Position numbers and translations under genes: made by a program
Assembly (NCBI GenBank): GCA_937910685.1
Contig: CALEMP010000158.1
Span: 1-39,535, forward strand
DNA from: an uncultured bacterium
Lineage (GTDB): Bacteria; Planctomycetota; UBA1135; GCA-002686595
Direction of reading: 5' to 3'
DNA length: 39,535 nt
In this document: positions 17,237 through 26,026 of the stretch, in pieces
Position numbering within the stretch: position 1 is the first letter of the stretch
Layout of the letters: each line of letters opens with the position of its first letter
The notes under the pieces: model-generated
Told to the model about the DNA's origin: nothing
Seen by the model: only the letters and a program-made list of their open reading frames with translations
Databases searched by the model: none

Positions 17237-18901
17237 TCACTCTGAGCGGGGTTGAATCATGGGCAGCGGCTTGGTCTTGTCCAGCAGATTGCCCCCCTCC
17301 CGAGGCGCCTGTAGATAAATATCGGCTGGGGCTAGGGCCTCCCAGTCCTTCAAGCGGTAGATGCGCAGAGCTTTTGGGAAGAGCTCCCCAGCCCGGCGCA
17401 CATCGTGCGAACCTAGCAACTCCCAAGTCTCTCCACGTTCCTGAACAAGCTTCTCGAGCATGCTGTGGTGTTCGAACCACTGTGCCGGATTGGTGCTGGA
17501 GTCGAGCACCAAGAGAGCCACGGGAAACGCCTCCAGCTGGGCTTGGATTGCATCGAGACTCGTAAAGTGCAGTTGATAATCGCGGCCGTTCCAGTCGTCG
17601 GTGATCAGCACCTTGCTGGCGCGCAGAATATGATGGCGAGGTCGAGGTGCGTCGACTGCTGCGCCTCCCGCGATCACCAAACCTTCGCCAATCGCATCTC
17701 CAGCCACCAAGACCACTGCCTTTTCATAGGCGGGGTCCTGCAATAGGGCTCGGATGGGTTCCCGGTAACCGCCAAAGTCCTTGGGCACCACGCGCATGGT
17801 TTCCAGGCTGAACATAGTGACCAATAGCGCCAGGCCCCAGGCAGGTGCCAGGCCAAGAGCTCCGCACACTCTCACGCATCCGCTCACCGCACAACCCACA
17901 AGGAGGGGCGCTGCCAAAATCAGATGGCGACCATCCACATCGCTGGGCAACACCACCAAGAGGATCAAGAGGCCCAAGAAGTACCCCGCGCAAGCGTTCC
18001 AGACCCCGTTGGTGCCGTGGCCTTGGCGGCAACCCTGAAGCAAGCCAAAGCCCGCAGCCAACAAGAATCCCAGACCACCCAGACTCACGAAAGCGGACAA
18101 ATATGCAGGCAGAGCCCTCAGGGAGTACTCGAGATTGGGGCGTGTTCCACCCGACCAACTGCGGGCCTGGATCTCGGCGGTCATGCCGTACCAGGGTGCG
18201 CACAACACAATCACCAAGATTGCGGGCATCCAAAATAATCTGGAACGTAGAAGATCGAAACGCCTGGTGAAGAGAAGGGCAAAGGGCGGCACCGCACCCA
18301 AGGCCAAAGCATTCCCCTTGGTCATAATTGCGGCTACCGCAAACACTCCAAAGGCAAGCGCATCGCGCGCGCTGCCGCGGTCCAAAAAACGCCCAAAGGC
18401 CAAGACCGATAGGGTGCAGAACAGAGTCAGGGGAATCTCCGTCATCAGGGCCGCACTGAATTCCTGGACCAGGGGCAGGGCCAAGAAAATCAAGACGCCG
18501 GTGCCTGCGGCGAGAGTACCCATCTTTGGTTGTAACCAACGATAGAGCGCCGATGCGCAGCAAGATGTTAAAAACACCATGCATAGAATCGCCGCCGTGC
18601 CGCTCACGCCGAACAGCAACATCCAAGTTCCCATCACGGCATAGAGCATTGGCGGCCACTGACCCAATGCAACCTTGGGATAGTGCACGTACCACTCCCG
18701 CGCATAATCCATGGGTGCAGACCAATCTCCGCTCACCAAGAAATCGCGCACCATCATTGAAGTGGCGTAATGCGCGGGTTCGTCGTTTAAGGAACCGACG
18801 CCACTGTCGAGGGCTCCTCGCAGATCCGCCGACCAAGCACCCAGGGCAAAGGCAATGCACAGGACCAGGGCAGGGGTCCAAGAACGGGGAGCGGGGATCA
18901 T
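17237..18901 (-). CDS. GT-C family 39 (ArnT/PMT-like) membrane glycosyltransferase
   Basis: The 554-residue protein has about ten hydrophobic helices in its N-terminal two thirds and a soluble C-terminal part. The first extracytoplasmic loop carries DEPAHYATS, matching the acidic catalytic motif of polyprenyl-phosphate-sugar-dependent GT-C enzymes. The following helix region has QWPPMLYAVMG and LMTEIPLTLF, also typical. Family members move a sugar from a lipid carrier onto a lipid or protein outside the membrane. The length fits ArnT-like enzymes. It begins 39 bp after the dinB stop on the same strand, so they could share a transcript, although their roles differ. The sugar and acceptor cannot be told from sequence. 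Confidence 0.75.
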   Translation of the reverse strand: MIPAPRSWTPALVLCIAFALGAWSADLRGALDSGVGSLNDEPAHYATSMMVRDFLVSGDWSAPMDYAREWYVHYPKVALGQWPPMLYAVMGTWMLLFGVSGTAAILCMVFLTSCCASALYRWLQPKMGTLAAGTGVLIFLALPLVQEFSAALMTEIPLTLFCTLSVLAFGRFLDRGSARDALAFGVFAVAAIMTKGNALALGAVPPFALLFTRRFDLLRSRLFWMPAILVIVLCAPWYGMTAEIQARSWSGGTRPNLEYSLRALPAYLSAFVSLGGLGFLLAAGFGLLQGCRQGHGTNGVWNACAGYFLGLLILLVVLPSDVDGRHLILAAPLLVGCAVSGCVRVCGALGLAPAWGLALLVTMFSLETMRVVPKDFGGYREPIRALLQDPAYEKAVVLVAGDAIGEGLVIAGGAAVDAPRPRHHILRASKVLITDDWNGRDYQLHFTSLDAIQAQLEAFPVALLVLDSSTNPAQWFEHHSMLEKLVQERGETWELLGSHDVRRAGELFPKALRIYRLKDWEALAPADIYLQAPREGGNLLDKTKPLPMIQPRSE

Positions 18902-18940
18902 TAGGCGGTTCGAGGCAAGAGTCCTTCCCTCATCGACTCA

Positions 18941-20284
18941 TTAGGCCCCGTACTCACCTTCCGGGGCCGAAGTTTTGTTTTCACCCTCGGATTCCTGCTC
19001 TAGGCGCTTCAGGAGGCTATCGGTCAGGTCGGGTTGGGCCTCAGGGTCCTGCTGGAGCACCTGCCCTGCGCCCCTGGAGGGCTGGTCGCGCCCCACCAGA
19101 CTTCCCGGTATCACGATCCCGCGCCCGTGGCGTTTCCGCAGGCGGTCGAGGCTCTCGGTGGCCCGAATCAGGCGCGAATTGGACTCCATCCACTGGTCCC
19201 GGCCCGAAGGATTGCCGTTGAAGAGGGACTGCTGCTGGGGCCGACGCACGTCCTCTAGGCGACTGACCGAAACTCCCAAGAGGCGTAAGGGCTGCTTGTC
19301 CACGCGCTGCAGCAATTCCCTAGCAATGGCAAAGATCCGGGGACCCAAGTTGGTGGGATAGTCCAGAGTCTTGGAGCGTGTCACCGTGCGGAAATCTCCG
19401 AAGCGGGCCTTCAAGGTCACCGTCCGGCCACGCAGGCCCTTGTCTCTCAAGGTGAACGCGACTTCTTCGCAAAACGACAAGAGGAACTGACGCAACTCAG
19501 CCTGGTCGGTGAGGTCCTCGGCAAAGGTGCGCTCCATGCCGTGGGATTTCTCCTCGCGCTTAGGGTTGACCCTGCGGTTGTCGATTCCGTGGGCCAAGTC
19601 GTGGATCCAAATCCCCGTGGCTCCAAAACGGCTGCTCACATCCTCGCGTTCAAGACTCGCCAAGTCCCCCACGGTTTGCACCCCAAGGGCATTCAGCTTT
19701 TGGGTCATGCGCGGCCCGACCCCAAAGATCTTGGACACGGGCAGGGGATCGAGGACATCACGAATTTCCGCCGGACGAATCACGCAAAATCCATCTGGCT
19801 TGTTGAGATCACTCGCAATCTTGGCGAGGAATTTTGTGGGGGCGACTCCCACCGAAGCCACCAGCCCTGTCTCGCGCAAAATATCAGCGCGGATCATGTG
19901 CCCCACCTCTTCTCCATCCCCAAACAATCGCTCGGTGCCGGTGATGTCCAGGAATGCTTCATCCAGGGAGAGCGGTTCAACCAAGGGCGTGTAGCGCCGA
20001 AAAATGGCCATCACCTGGCGACTAACGCTGGTGTACTTGTCGAAGTCCGGCGGTAACAGCACCAGTTCCGGACAGCGCCGGCGGGCCTCAGCCGATGGCA
20101 AAGCAGAATGCACGCCGAACTTGCGCGCCTCATAGCTCGCGGCTGAAATCACTCCTCGGCCCGACGCGGGGCCGCCCACGCACACCGGTAGCCCAGCCAG
20201 GGACGGATTGTCCCGGACCTCTACGGACGCGTAGAATGCGTCCATATCCACATGGAGAATCGACGGCGCGGGTTCGGTAGACAT
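18941..20284 (-). CDS. dinB: DNA polymerase IV (Y family)
   Basis: The 447-residue protein shows the Y-family palm residues in HVDMDAFYASVE and SLDEAFLDITG. It also has YEARKFGVHSAL, the helix-hairpin-helix segment IFGVGPRMTQKLNALGV, and a little-finger domain with RGRTVTLKARFGDF. It performs translesion synthesis without proofreading. The length is about 90 residues above the usual 350. The extra is a polar C-terminal tail (after RLEDV) that has no clear beta-clamp motif and holds Gln-rich and acidic stretches. The start at 20284 (MSTEPAPS) is taken because the domain begins 9 residues later, and the further upstream codons look non-coding. Confidence 0.95.
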   Translation of the reverse strand: MSTEPAPSILHVDMDAFYASVEVRDNPSLAGLPVCVGGPASGRGVISAASYEARKFGVHSALPSAEARRRCPELVLLPPDFDKYTSVSRQVMAIFRRYTPLVEPLSLDEAFLDITGTERLFGDGEEVGHMIRADILRETGLVASVGVAPTKFLAKIASDLNKPDGFCVIRPAEIRDVLDPLPVSKIFGVGPRMTQKLNALGVQTVGDLASLEREDVSSRFGATGIWIHDLAHGIDNRRVNPKREEKSHGMERTFAEDLTDQAELRQFLLSFCEEVAFTLRDKGLRGRTVTLKARFGDFRTVTRSKTLDYPTNLGPRIFAIARELLQRVDKQPLRLLGVSVSRLEDVRRPQQQSLFNGNPSGRDQWMESNSRLIRATESLDRLRKRHGRGIVIPGSLVGRDQPSRGAGQVLQQDPEAQPDLTDSLLKRLEQESEGENKTSAPEGEYGA

Positions 20285-20412
20285 GGCCAGAGGCAGGGAA
20301 TCCGCAAGAAACTCCTGGGTTGGGGGAAGTTCCTCACAGAAAGGGGGGCCCAACATTCTATCCGGGGTGCTTCATCTGCGCTGGATCGGACGGGAAACAG
20401 GCCCCCTGGCCG

Positions 20413-20439
20413 TTGACAGGGGGGGGCTTGGGATAGGAT
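20413..20439 (+). promoter_or_regulatory. Probable promoter of the KASIII gene
   Basis: A consensus -35 TTGACA (20413-20418) is followed after 15 nt by TAGGAT (20434-20439). The ATG is only 7 nt further on, so the transcript would be leaderless or nearly so. The spacer is short for sigma-70. Confidence 0.45.
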
Positions 20440-20446
20440 TCCGCCT

Positions 20447-21487
20447 ATGCCCCAACCCAAGGTCTATCTCGAAGCCCTCGGCCTTGAGTTGCCCCCAGAG
20501 AGGGTCACCTCCGAGGAGCTAGAGCAGCGCCTCGAACCACTGCTGGCACGCTTGGGACTCTCTGTAGGGCGATTGGAGCTCATGAGCGGCATTGCCGAGC
20601 GCCGGCTCTGCCCCCCGGACACCCGGCCCAGCAGCCTCTCGATTGCCGCGGCCAAGGACGCCCTAGGCCGCACGACCCTCGACCCGAGCCAGATCAACCT
20701 TTTGATCCACGCCGGGGTCTGCCGCGACTTTTTGGAACCCGCCACCGCATCCGTGGTGCACGCGGGCCTGGAATTACCCGACACCTGCGCCGCCTTCGAC
20801 CTGTCCAACGCTTGCCTGGGGGTAGCCGACGGGATGGCTTTTGCCGCCCAAGCGATTCGCAGCGGCTCGATTCAGGCTGCCCTGGTCACCACCGGCGAGG
20901 ACGGCCGGCCCTTGATCGAAACCACCATCAATTCCCTGATGGCCATTGAAGACGATCGTGAAGCGCGCCGGGCCCTGAAGAAAGCCTATGCCTCATTGAC
21001 CATCGGATCGGGGGGTGCGGCGGTTCTATTAGTGGCGGAAGAACTGGCCAGCACCTCACAGGTGTGGCTCGGGTCTACCTCACGGGCAGACACAAAATCC
21101 GTGGGACTCTGTGCCGGCGATCGCGCCGCGGATGGCGGATTGGTGATGGTCACAGATTCGGAAGCCCTCTTGCAGGCGGGTAATGCCCTAGCGGCAACCA
21201 CCTTTGAAGAGTTTTTGAAACAACAGGATTGGACCCGGGACAGCATCGACCGAATTATCACCCACCAGGTTGGGTCCGCCCATCGTAAGTTGCTACTGGA
21301 GACCCTAGACCTGGATCCCGCCAAGGATTTCCCCAGCGTGCAAACCTTGGGAAACATGGGGTCCGCATCTCTTCCCGCGACGCTTTACCTGGCAGTGGAA
21401 GCGGGCTTCATCCAAAAGGGCGAACGTGTTGCCCTCTTGGGAATTGGCAGTGGCTTGCACTGTCGCATGACTGCCTTGCAGTGGTAA
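20447..21487 (+). CDS. 3-oxoacyl-ACP synthase III-like (KASIII/OleA-like) enzyme
   Basis: The 346-residue thiolase-fold protein keeps the KASIII catalytic triad: Cys123 in SNACLGV, His273 in THQVGSAH and Asn303 in NMGSAS. KASIII enzymes start acyl chains by condensing an acyl-CoA with malonyl-ACP; OleA relatives join two acyl-CoAs. The sequence does not distinguish these, and it is divergent from housekeeping FabH. It opens a run of fatty-acid-type genes on the plus strand. The start at the ATG at 20447 fits the leaderless promoter. It could supply the primer for the pathway that continues at 23048. Confidence 0.85.
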   Translation: MPQPKVYLEALGLELPPERVTSEELEQRLEPLLARLGLSVGRLELMSGIAERRLCPPDTRPSSLSIAAAKDALGRTTLDPSQINLLIHAGVCRDFLEPATASVVHAGLELPDTCAAFDLSNACLGVADGMAFAAQAIRSGSIQAALVTTGEDGRPLIETTINSLMAIEDDREARRALKKAYASLTIGSGGAAVLLVAEELASTSQVWLGSTSRADTKSVGLCAGDRAADGGLVMVTDSEALLQAGNALAATTFEEFLKQQDWTRDSIDRIITHQVGSAHRKLLLETLDLDPAKDFPSVQTLGNMGSASLPATLYLAVEAGFIQKGERVALLGIGSGLHCRMTALQW

Positions 21488-21510
21488 TCCGCACAAGCTT
21501 GTGACCCATC

Positions 21511-22197
21511 ATGACATCTCCCCTCCTTCTCGAAAGTGTAGTCCTCGAACCCACACGCCCCGCCGACGCCGCGGTGATTTGGTTGCATGGACTGGGCGCA
21601 AGTGGCTTTGACTTTCCGCCCATCGTGCCGGAGCTTGGACTGCCCACGGACCACGGCATTCGTTTCGTGTTCCCCCACGCGCCTAAAATTCCAGTGACTG
21701 TCAACGGGGGCATGGTGATGCCCGCTTGGTATGACATCTTAGCCATGGACTTTGATCGCAAGGTGGACGAGCCCGGAGTGCGCGGTTCGGCGGAACATCT
21801 GGCGCGTTTGATCGGCCGGGAGCAAGAACGCGGCATCCCGCCAGAGCGCGTAGTGCTGGCCGGCTTCAGCCAGGGCGGGGCTATCGCTCTGCACCAGGCC
21901 CTGCGCCATCCGGACAAGCTGGCGGGTCTGGTCCTGTTGTCCACCTACATCGCAGCGGATTGCGATTTGGAAAACGAGCGCGCCCCGGCGAACTCCGAGA
22001 TTCCCATTTTCCAGGCCCACGGAACGCAGGATCCCATGGTGACCCACCCCATGGGGATGGCCGCAAGAGAGCGCCTTGGGGCCCTGGGATATCAGGTCCA
22101 GTGGCACGAGTATCCCATGGAACACCAGGTGGTGGCGGAAGAGATCACCGCCCTGGGTACCTGGCTGCGGGATGTTCTGGGCAATACCCCAGAGTAG
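21511..22197 (+). CDS. Alpha/beta hydrolase, carboxylesterase/phospholipase type
   Basis: The 228-residue protein matches the short carboxylesterase 2 family: oxyanion segment WLHGLGASGFDF, nucleophile Ser in LAGFSQGGAIAL, acid Asp in AHGTQDPMV and His in PMEHQVVAEE. These are cytosolic esterases or thioesterases acting on acyl esters. It has no signal peptide. It begins 23 bp after the KASIII gene and is probably in the same transcript. It could hydrolyse an acyl thioester or ester product of the pathway, but its substrate is not evident. It is not of the OleB (haloalkane-dehalogenase) type. Confidence 0.85.
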   Translation: MTSPLLLESVVLEPTRPADAAVIWLHGLGASGFDFPPIVPELGLPTDHGIRFVFPHAPKIPVTVNGGMVMPAWYDILAMDFDRKVDEPGVRGSAEHLARLIGREQERGIPPERVVLAGFSQGGAIALHQALRHPDKLAGLVLLSTYIAADCDLENERAPANSEIPIFQAHGTQDPMVTHPMGMAARERLGALGYQVQWHEYPMEHQVVAEEITALGTWLRDVLGNTPE

Positions 22198-22202
22198 GGC
22201 TC

Positions 22203-22218
22203 ACTTCCGGTTGGAAGT
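22203..22218 (+). terminator. Small hairpin after the hydrolase gene
   Basis: ACTTCC and GGAAGT pair around a GGTT loop 5 bp after the stop. It may end the two-gene KASIII-hydrolase transcript. No U-run follows. Confidence 0.3.
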
Positions 22219-22305
22219 CCCAATTGCCCCCTGTAAAGATCGTCCATCCAGGGTTGCAAGGCGCCCCCCCAGGGCGTACAACGCTTGCCTCCACAGAGTT
22301 CAGGG

Positions 22306-22315
22306 ATTCATGAAT
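22306..22315. promoter_or_regulatory. Palindrome upstream of the GbsR-type gene
   Basis: ATTCATGAAT is a perfect 10-bp palindrome, 29 bp before the GTG start of the regulator. MarR-fold dimers bind such sites, so it is a candidate for autoregulation of this operon. Confidence 0.35.
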
Positions 22316-22344
22316 TCTGTGACGCCATCCCATTAGCCGTACCC

Positions 22345-23055
22345 GTGAAGCCACCCACCGAGCCCGCCGAGACCGAGTTGGTCCCGTTCCTGTCCACCGA
22401 ACTGGCGGCAGAACTGCCCGCCTTTGAGGCCTTCTTCAAGGCCTTTGGCTTCAAGCAAATCCACGGCCGCATTTGGGGTCTGCTGGTGCTCGCGGGCAAG
22501 CCCATGTCGAGCAAGGAGATCGCCGCGGAACTCGGCCTCAGTGCGGGAGCCATCAGCACCACCCTCAAGGAGCTCATCGATTGGGGCGCGGTGCATTCGG
22601 CCTTTGACTCATCCCGTCGCTGCAACCTGCACGCAGCGGTGGAGAACACTCTTTCCATCGTGGCCACGGTCCTGCGTCGCCGGGAACAGGTTGCTTTTCA
22701 GAACTTCCGCGAGGGCGCCAACCGCGCCCTCGAAGTCATCCGTAAGCGGCATGGCAACAAGGACCCAAGGGTCATGACCCTGCGCTCGGTGCTCTCCACC
22801 TGTGACATCGCCGATGCGGTCATGCGCTTGGTGTTCAGTTCCGTGCACGGAGCTTTAGGCGACCCCCAGAGTCTCTTGTCCAAGGCCATCGGCACAGCCC
22901 TCAAGGTGGGCGGAGTTGCCTTGCCAGGAATCCAGAAGGGGCCAGAAATGGGCGAGCAAGCCGACCTTGCCCAAGAGGAATTTCTCGAAGGAGCCATCTT
23001 GAAGCCAACTGAACCCGCAGCCAACCATTCAACCGGAGACCAGACCCATGGTTGA
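22345..23055 (+). CDS. GbsR/MarR-family transcriptional regulator
   Basis: The 236-residue protein has a winged helix-turn-helix at about residues 38-95 (GFKQIHGRIWGLLVLAG, then MSSKEIAAELGLSAGAISTTLKELIDWGAV). This is the GbsR-like branch of the MarR fold. The long helical C-terminal part fits a dimer and ligand region. The start is a GTG at 22345, since the upstream codons look non-coding. An 8-bp overlap with the next gene's ATG points to co-expression with the KASII-like synthase. By analogy it may sense an acyl or osmotic signal and control the operon. The effector is unknown. The last 40 residues are acidic and polar. Confidence 0.8.
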   Translation: MKPPTEPAETELVPFLSTELAAELPAFEAFFKAFGFKQIHGRIWGLLVLAGKPMSSKEIAAELGLSAGAISTTLKELIDWGAVHSAFDSSRRCNLHAAVENTLSIVATVLRRREQVAFQNFREGANRALEVIRKRHGNKDPRVMTLRSVLSTCDIADAVMRLVFSSVHGALGDPQSLLSKAIGTALKVGGVALPGIQKGPEMGEQADLAQEEFLEGAILKPTEPAANHSTGDQTHG

Positions 23056-24286
23056 TCTCCCGCGTATTGTGATCACCGGGGTCGGCCTGACCTCCCCCAA
23101 CGGAAACTCCCTGGACGAGTACCGTGCCAACCTCCTGGCGGGCAAGAGCGGAGTCAGCCCCTGGGAAATCCGCCACTTTGGCAAGACCGTGGCGGGCCAG
23201 TGCGACTTTGAAGCCACTCGCTATCAATCCCGCAAGGCCCTGCGCCGGGGTACCCGGGCTGGATCCATCGCAATCTATTGCTCCCACGAAGCAGTCGCTA
23301 ATTCCCAACTGGACTTAGATCACCTGGGCCGCGACCGGGTGGGTGTCTATGTGGGCATCACCGAACACGGCAACGTTGAAACCGAAGAGCAGATCCACGA
23401 GGTCAGCCAGTACGACTTCGACCTTTCCTTCTGGTCTCACCACCACAACCCGCGCACGGTGGCCAATAACCCCGCTGGCGAAGTGACCTTGTCCTTGCCG
23501 GTTACCGGCCCCCACTACGCCATCGGCGGCGCTTGCGCAGGGGGCAACCTGGGCATTATCCAAGGGGCTCAGATGTTGCAACTAGGCGAGGTAGATGCGG
23601 CCCTCGCCGGTGGAGTCTCGGAGAGCATCCATACCTTTGGAATTTTCGCTTCCTTCAAGTCCGAAGGAGCCCTTGGCCATCACGAGGATCCGACCCAGGT
23701 CTCGCGCCCTTTTGATAAGGACCGCAATGGCATCGTGGTCAGCGAAGGGGGCTGCATGTACACCCTTGAACGGCTAGAAGACGCCCAACGACGGGGCGCG
23801 CCGATCATGGCCGAAATCCTAGGCTGGCATGTGAACTCCGACGCCACCGACTTTGTGTTGCCCAACCCCGAGCGCCAAAATCAGTGCATGCGAAGTGCTA
23901 TCCAGCGCGCAGGGCTCTCGCCCGAAGACATTCACATCGTCAACACCCATTCCACCAGCACGCCCCTCGGTGACATTCAAGAGTGCCGTGCGGTCAACGA
24001 GGTCTTCTGCGACAGCAGCAAGACCAGCATCAACAACACCAAGAGCTTTATCGGCCACACCATGGGAGCCGCCGGCGCCCTTGAGTTGGCGGGGAATTTA
24101 CCCTCCTTCACCGACGGCTTTGTGCACCCCACGATCAACGTGCAGAACCTAGATCCGGACTGCGCCATGCGCGGCCTAGTCCTGCAGGAACCTCACAAGA
24201 ACGATAAAGTCGAGACCATTTTGAACCTCTCGTTCGGAATGCTCGGCATCAATTCAGCGGTCATCATTGGCCGCCCCACTTTCTGA
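23048..24286 (+). CDS. Beta-ketoacyl-ACP synthase II-like (FabF/KAS) enzyme
   Basis: The 412-residue thiolase-fold protein has the FabF triad: Cys163 in GGACAGG, His301 in NTHSTSTPLGD and His337 in SFIGHTMGAAG. It condenses an acyl-ACP with malonyl-ACP to lengthen a chain by two carbons. The length is normal for FabF. It is divergent from housekeeping FabF, for example in the long insert with HEVSQYDFDLSFWSHHH, which may shape a special substrate pocket. It overlaps the regulator gene and is followed by its own ACP. No chain-length-factor partner lies nearby, so it probably acts as a homodimer. Confidence 0.9.
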   Translation: MVDLPRIVITGVGLTSPNGNSLDEYRANLLAGKSGVSPWEIRHFGKTVAGQCDFEATRYQSRKALRRGTRAGSIAIYCSHEAVANSQLDLDHLGRDRVGVYVGITEHGNVETEEQIHEVSQYDFDLSFWSHHHNPRTVANNPAGEVTLSLPVTGPHYAIGGACAGGNLGIIQGAQMLQLGEVDAALAGGVSESIHTFGIFASFKSEGALGHHEDPTQVSRPFDKDRNGIVVSEGGCMYTLERLEDAQRRGAPIMAEILGWHVNSDATDFVLPNPERQNQCMRSAIQRAGLSPEDIHIVNTHSTSTPLGDIQECRAVNEVFCDSSKTSINNTKSFIGHTMGAAGALELAGNLPSFTDGFVHPTINVQNLDPDCAMRGLVLQEPHKNDKVETILNLSFGMLGINSAVIIGRPTF

Positions 24287-24301
24287 CCACCGATCCCATG
24301 T

Positions 24302-24314
24302 GCCCCACCGGGGC
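24302..24314 (+). other. Short hairpin between synthase and ACP genes
   Basis: GCCCC pairs with GGGGC across an ACC loop in the 37-bp gap. Such a structure could mark a processing site that lets ACP be made in higher amounts. This is a weak inference. Confidence 0.25.
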
Positions 24315-24323
24315 CCAAATACC

Positions 24324-24590
24324 ATGACCAACGAAGACATCGTCCAAGCCATCAAGGACATCATCATCACCATCGCCCCCGACGAAGAGGTCGCGGGTCT
24401 CAAGCTCGACGTTTCCCTGCGGGACCAAATCGAGTTGGACTCCATGGACTTCCTCGACATCGTGATGGAATTGCGCAAGCGCTACGGCGTCAACGTGCCC
24501 GAGGAAGACTACAAGGAATTGGCCAGCCTCCAGAGCTGCGTGGACTACCTCGCGCCGCACTTGGCGGACAAGGAATTAGTCGCCCACTGA
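24324..24590 (+). CDS. Acyl carrier protein
   Basis: The 88-residue acidic helical protein has the phosphopantetheine attachment Ser40 in ELDSMDFLDIV, the DSxxF/L-type ACP signature. It is a pathway-dedicated ACP, since it is embedded in an operon with elongation and desaturation genes. The serine must be modified by a 4'-phosphopantetheinyl transferase; one is encoded at 34034. The ATG at 24324 is chosen because the earlier codons look non-coding and the family starts here. The next gene follows after 14 bp. Confidence 0.9.
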   Translation: MTNEDIVQAIKDIIITIAPDEEVAGLKLDVSLRDQIELDSMDFLDIVMELRKRYGVNVPEEDYKELASLQSCVDYLAPHLADKELVAH

Positions 24591-24604
24591 GGCGCAACAT
24601 CCCC

Positions 24605-26026
24605 GTGAAACCCATGGACGAGCGCGCGGATGCCATCGTGATCGGTGCGGGTCCCGCGGGGCTCGCGGCTGGGATTCGGTTGGCTCAAGCAGGCCTCTCC
24701 ACGATTGTGCTCGAACGGCACTGGTTGTGGGGCGGCCTGAACTCGTTCTATAAGCTCGGTGGCCGGAACTATGACGTGGGTTTGCACGCCCTGACCAACG
24801 CGGCTCCCAAGAGTGCGCGCAAACTGCCCCTGCCCCGGGTTATGCGCCAGTTGCGAATCCCCCTAGAGGCGTTGGAGTTGGGAGAGCAACTGGGATCGCG
24901 CACGGTTTTCCCCAGCGTGTCCCTGGATTTCAGCAATGACTTCGATGAACTTGCCAGCCAGGTGCGGGCCAAGTTCCCCACCTGCGCCGAGGCCTTCGAT
25001 CAGCTCGCCAGCGAGTTAGCCCTGAGTCCCCACGGGGTCGAGGGGGGGCCCGCCAGCACGCGCACGGAATTGCTGCGGCGGCTGGGGGATGAGCTGCTGG
25101 TGGACATGCTCTTGCACCCCCTGCTGTGGTACGGCTCCCCCACTGCCCAGGATGTTTCATGGTCCCTTTTCGTGGTGCTTTGGAAGAGCATCTATGAAGA
25201 GGGTTTTGCCCGCCCACGGGGAGGAGTGCGCCCCCTGCTCAAGCTACTCACCGGACGCTTGCGAGAGGTGGGTGGCACCTTGCGTTTGAAGTCCGGGGTG
25301 CAAAGAGTGCTGCACCAGGATGGGCGCACAGAAGGTGTTTTGCTCGACGATGGGACGGTTTTACGCGCGCCCCTGGTGCTATCAAGCGCAGGCTATGTGG
25401 AGACCCTCCGAATGCTCGGCGGAACTTTTGCCGAACGGGCCGCCACGGAACCCGTAGGTGCCATGACCTTTGTGGAGAGCTGCACACACCTGAGCCAAAG
25501 CGCGCCGTCCCTGGGCTTTGACAAGACGATCACCTTTTGGAATCACTCGGAGAGCGGGATCTATGCGCCGAGCACACCTGCGCCTTTCGATGCCCGTAGC
25601 GGCGTGCTGTGCATTCCTGAGAACTACCGCGGCCAAGATCCCGAGCCCGAGGGCGTACTGCGCACCACGGTGCTGTCCAACGCAGGGGCCTGGGAAGACC
25701 TCGACGAGGAAGCCTATGGGGCCCAAAAAGAAGCCGCCTACCAAGCATCCTTGGCAGCGGTGAGCGCATTCGCCCCTGATCCCCGACCTCACGTGATTGC
25801 CAAGGACGTGTTCACCCCGCGCACGATCACGCACTTCACGTCGAAACGAGCCGGTGCGGTCTATGGCATTCCCCACAAGGTGGACGACGCCGCCAGCGGT
25901 GTGCAAGGCCTGCACATTATCGGTACGGACAACGGATTCCTGGGGATCGTTGGAGCCATGGTGGGCGGCGCAGGCGTAGCGGCCTTTGTGGCTGCGGGTG
26001 CACAGGGCCAGGAGGCGACCCCATGA
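24605..26026 (+). CDS. FAD-dependent phytoene-desaturase-like oxidoreductase 1
   Basis: The 473-residue flavoprotein has an N-terminal dinucleotide-binding motif (AIVIGAGPAGLAAGIRLAQAG, with a distal acidic Glu in IVLERHW). A YDVGLHALTN segment and a C-terminal FAD motif (GLHIIGTDNGFLGIVGAMVGGAGVAAFVAAG) complete the CrtI/retinol-saturase class. These enzymes desaturate or isomerise polyenes or saturate them. It sits directly after the ACP gene, so ACP-bound acyl chains are the likely substrate. The start is a GTG at 24605 or an ATG 9 bp downstream. The stop overlaps the next start (ATGA), so the two flavoproteins are translationally coupled. Confidence 0.85.
   Translation: MKPMDERADAIVIGAGPAGLAAGIRLAQAGLSTIVLERHWLWGGLNSFYKLGGRNYDVGLHALTNAAPKSARKLPLPRVMRQLRIPLEALELGEQLGSRTVFPSVSLDFSNDFDELASQVRAKFPTCAEAFDQLASELALSPHGVEGGPASTRTELLRRLGDELLVDMLLHPLLWYGSPTAQDVSWSLFVVLWKSIYEEGFARPRGGVRPLLKLLTGRLREVGGTLRLKSGVQRVLHQDGRTEGVLLDDGTVLRAPLVLSSAGYVETLRMLGGTFAERAATEPVGAMTFVESCTHLSQSAPSLGFDKTITFWNHSESGIYAPSTPAPFDARSGVLCIPENYRGQDPEPEGVLRTTVLSNAGAWEDLDEEAYGAQKEAAYQASLAAVSAFAPDPRPHVIAKDVFTPRTITHFTSKRAGAVYGIPHKVDDAASGVQGLHIIGTDNGFLGIVGAMVGGAGVAAFVAAGAQGQEATP

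Noticed and set aside
17724..18881. 385-codon minus frame within the glycosyltransferase gene
   Set aside because: It lies in another frame of a membrane-protein gene and shows no membrane or domain pattern.
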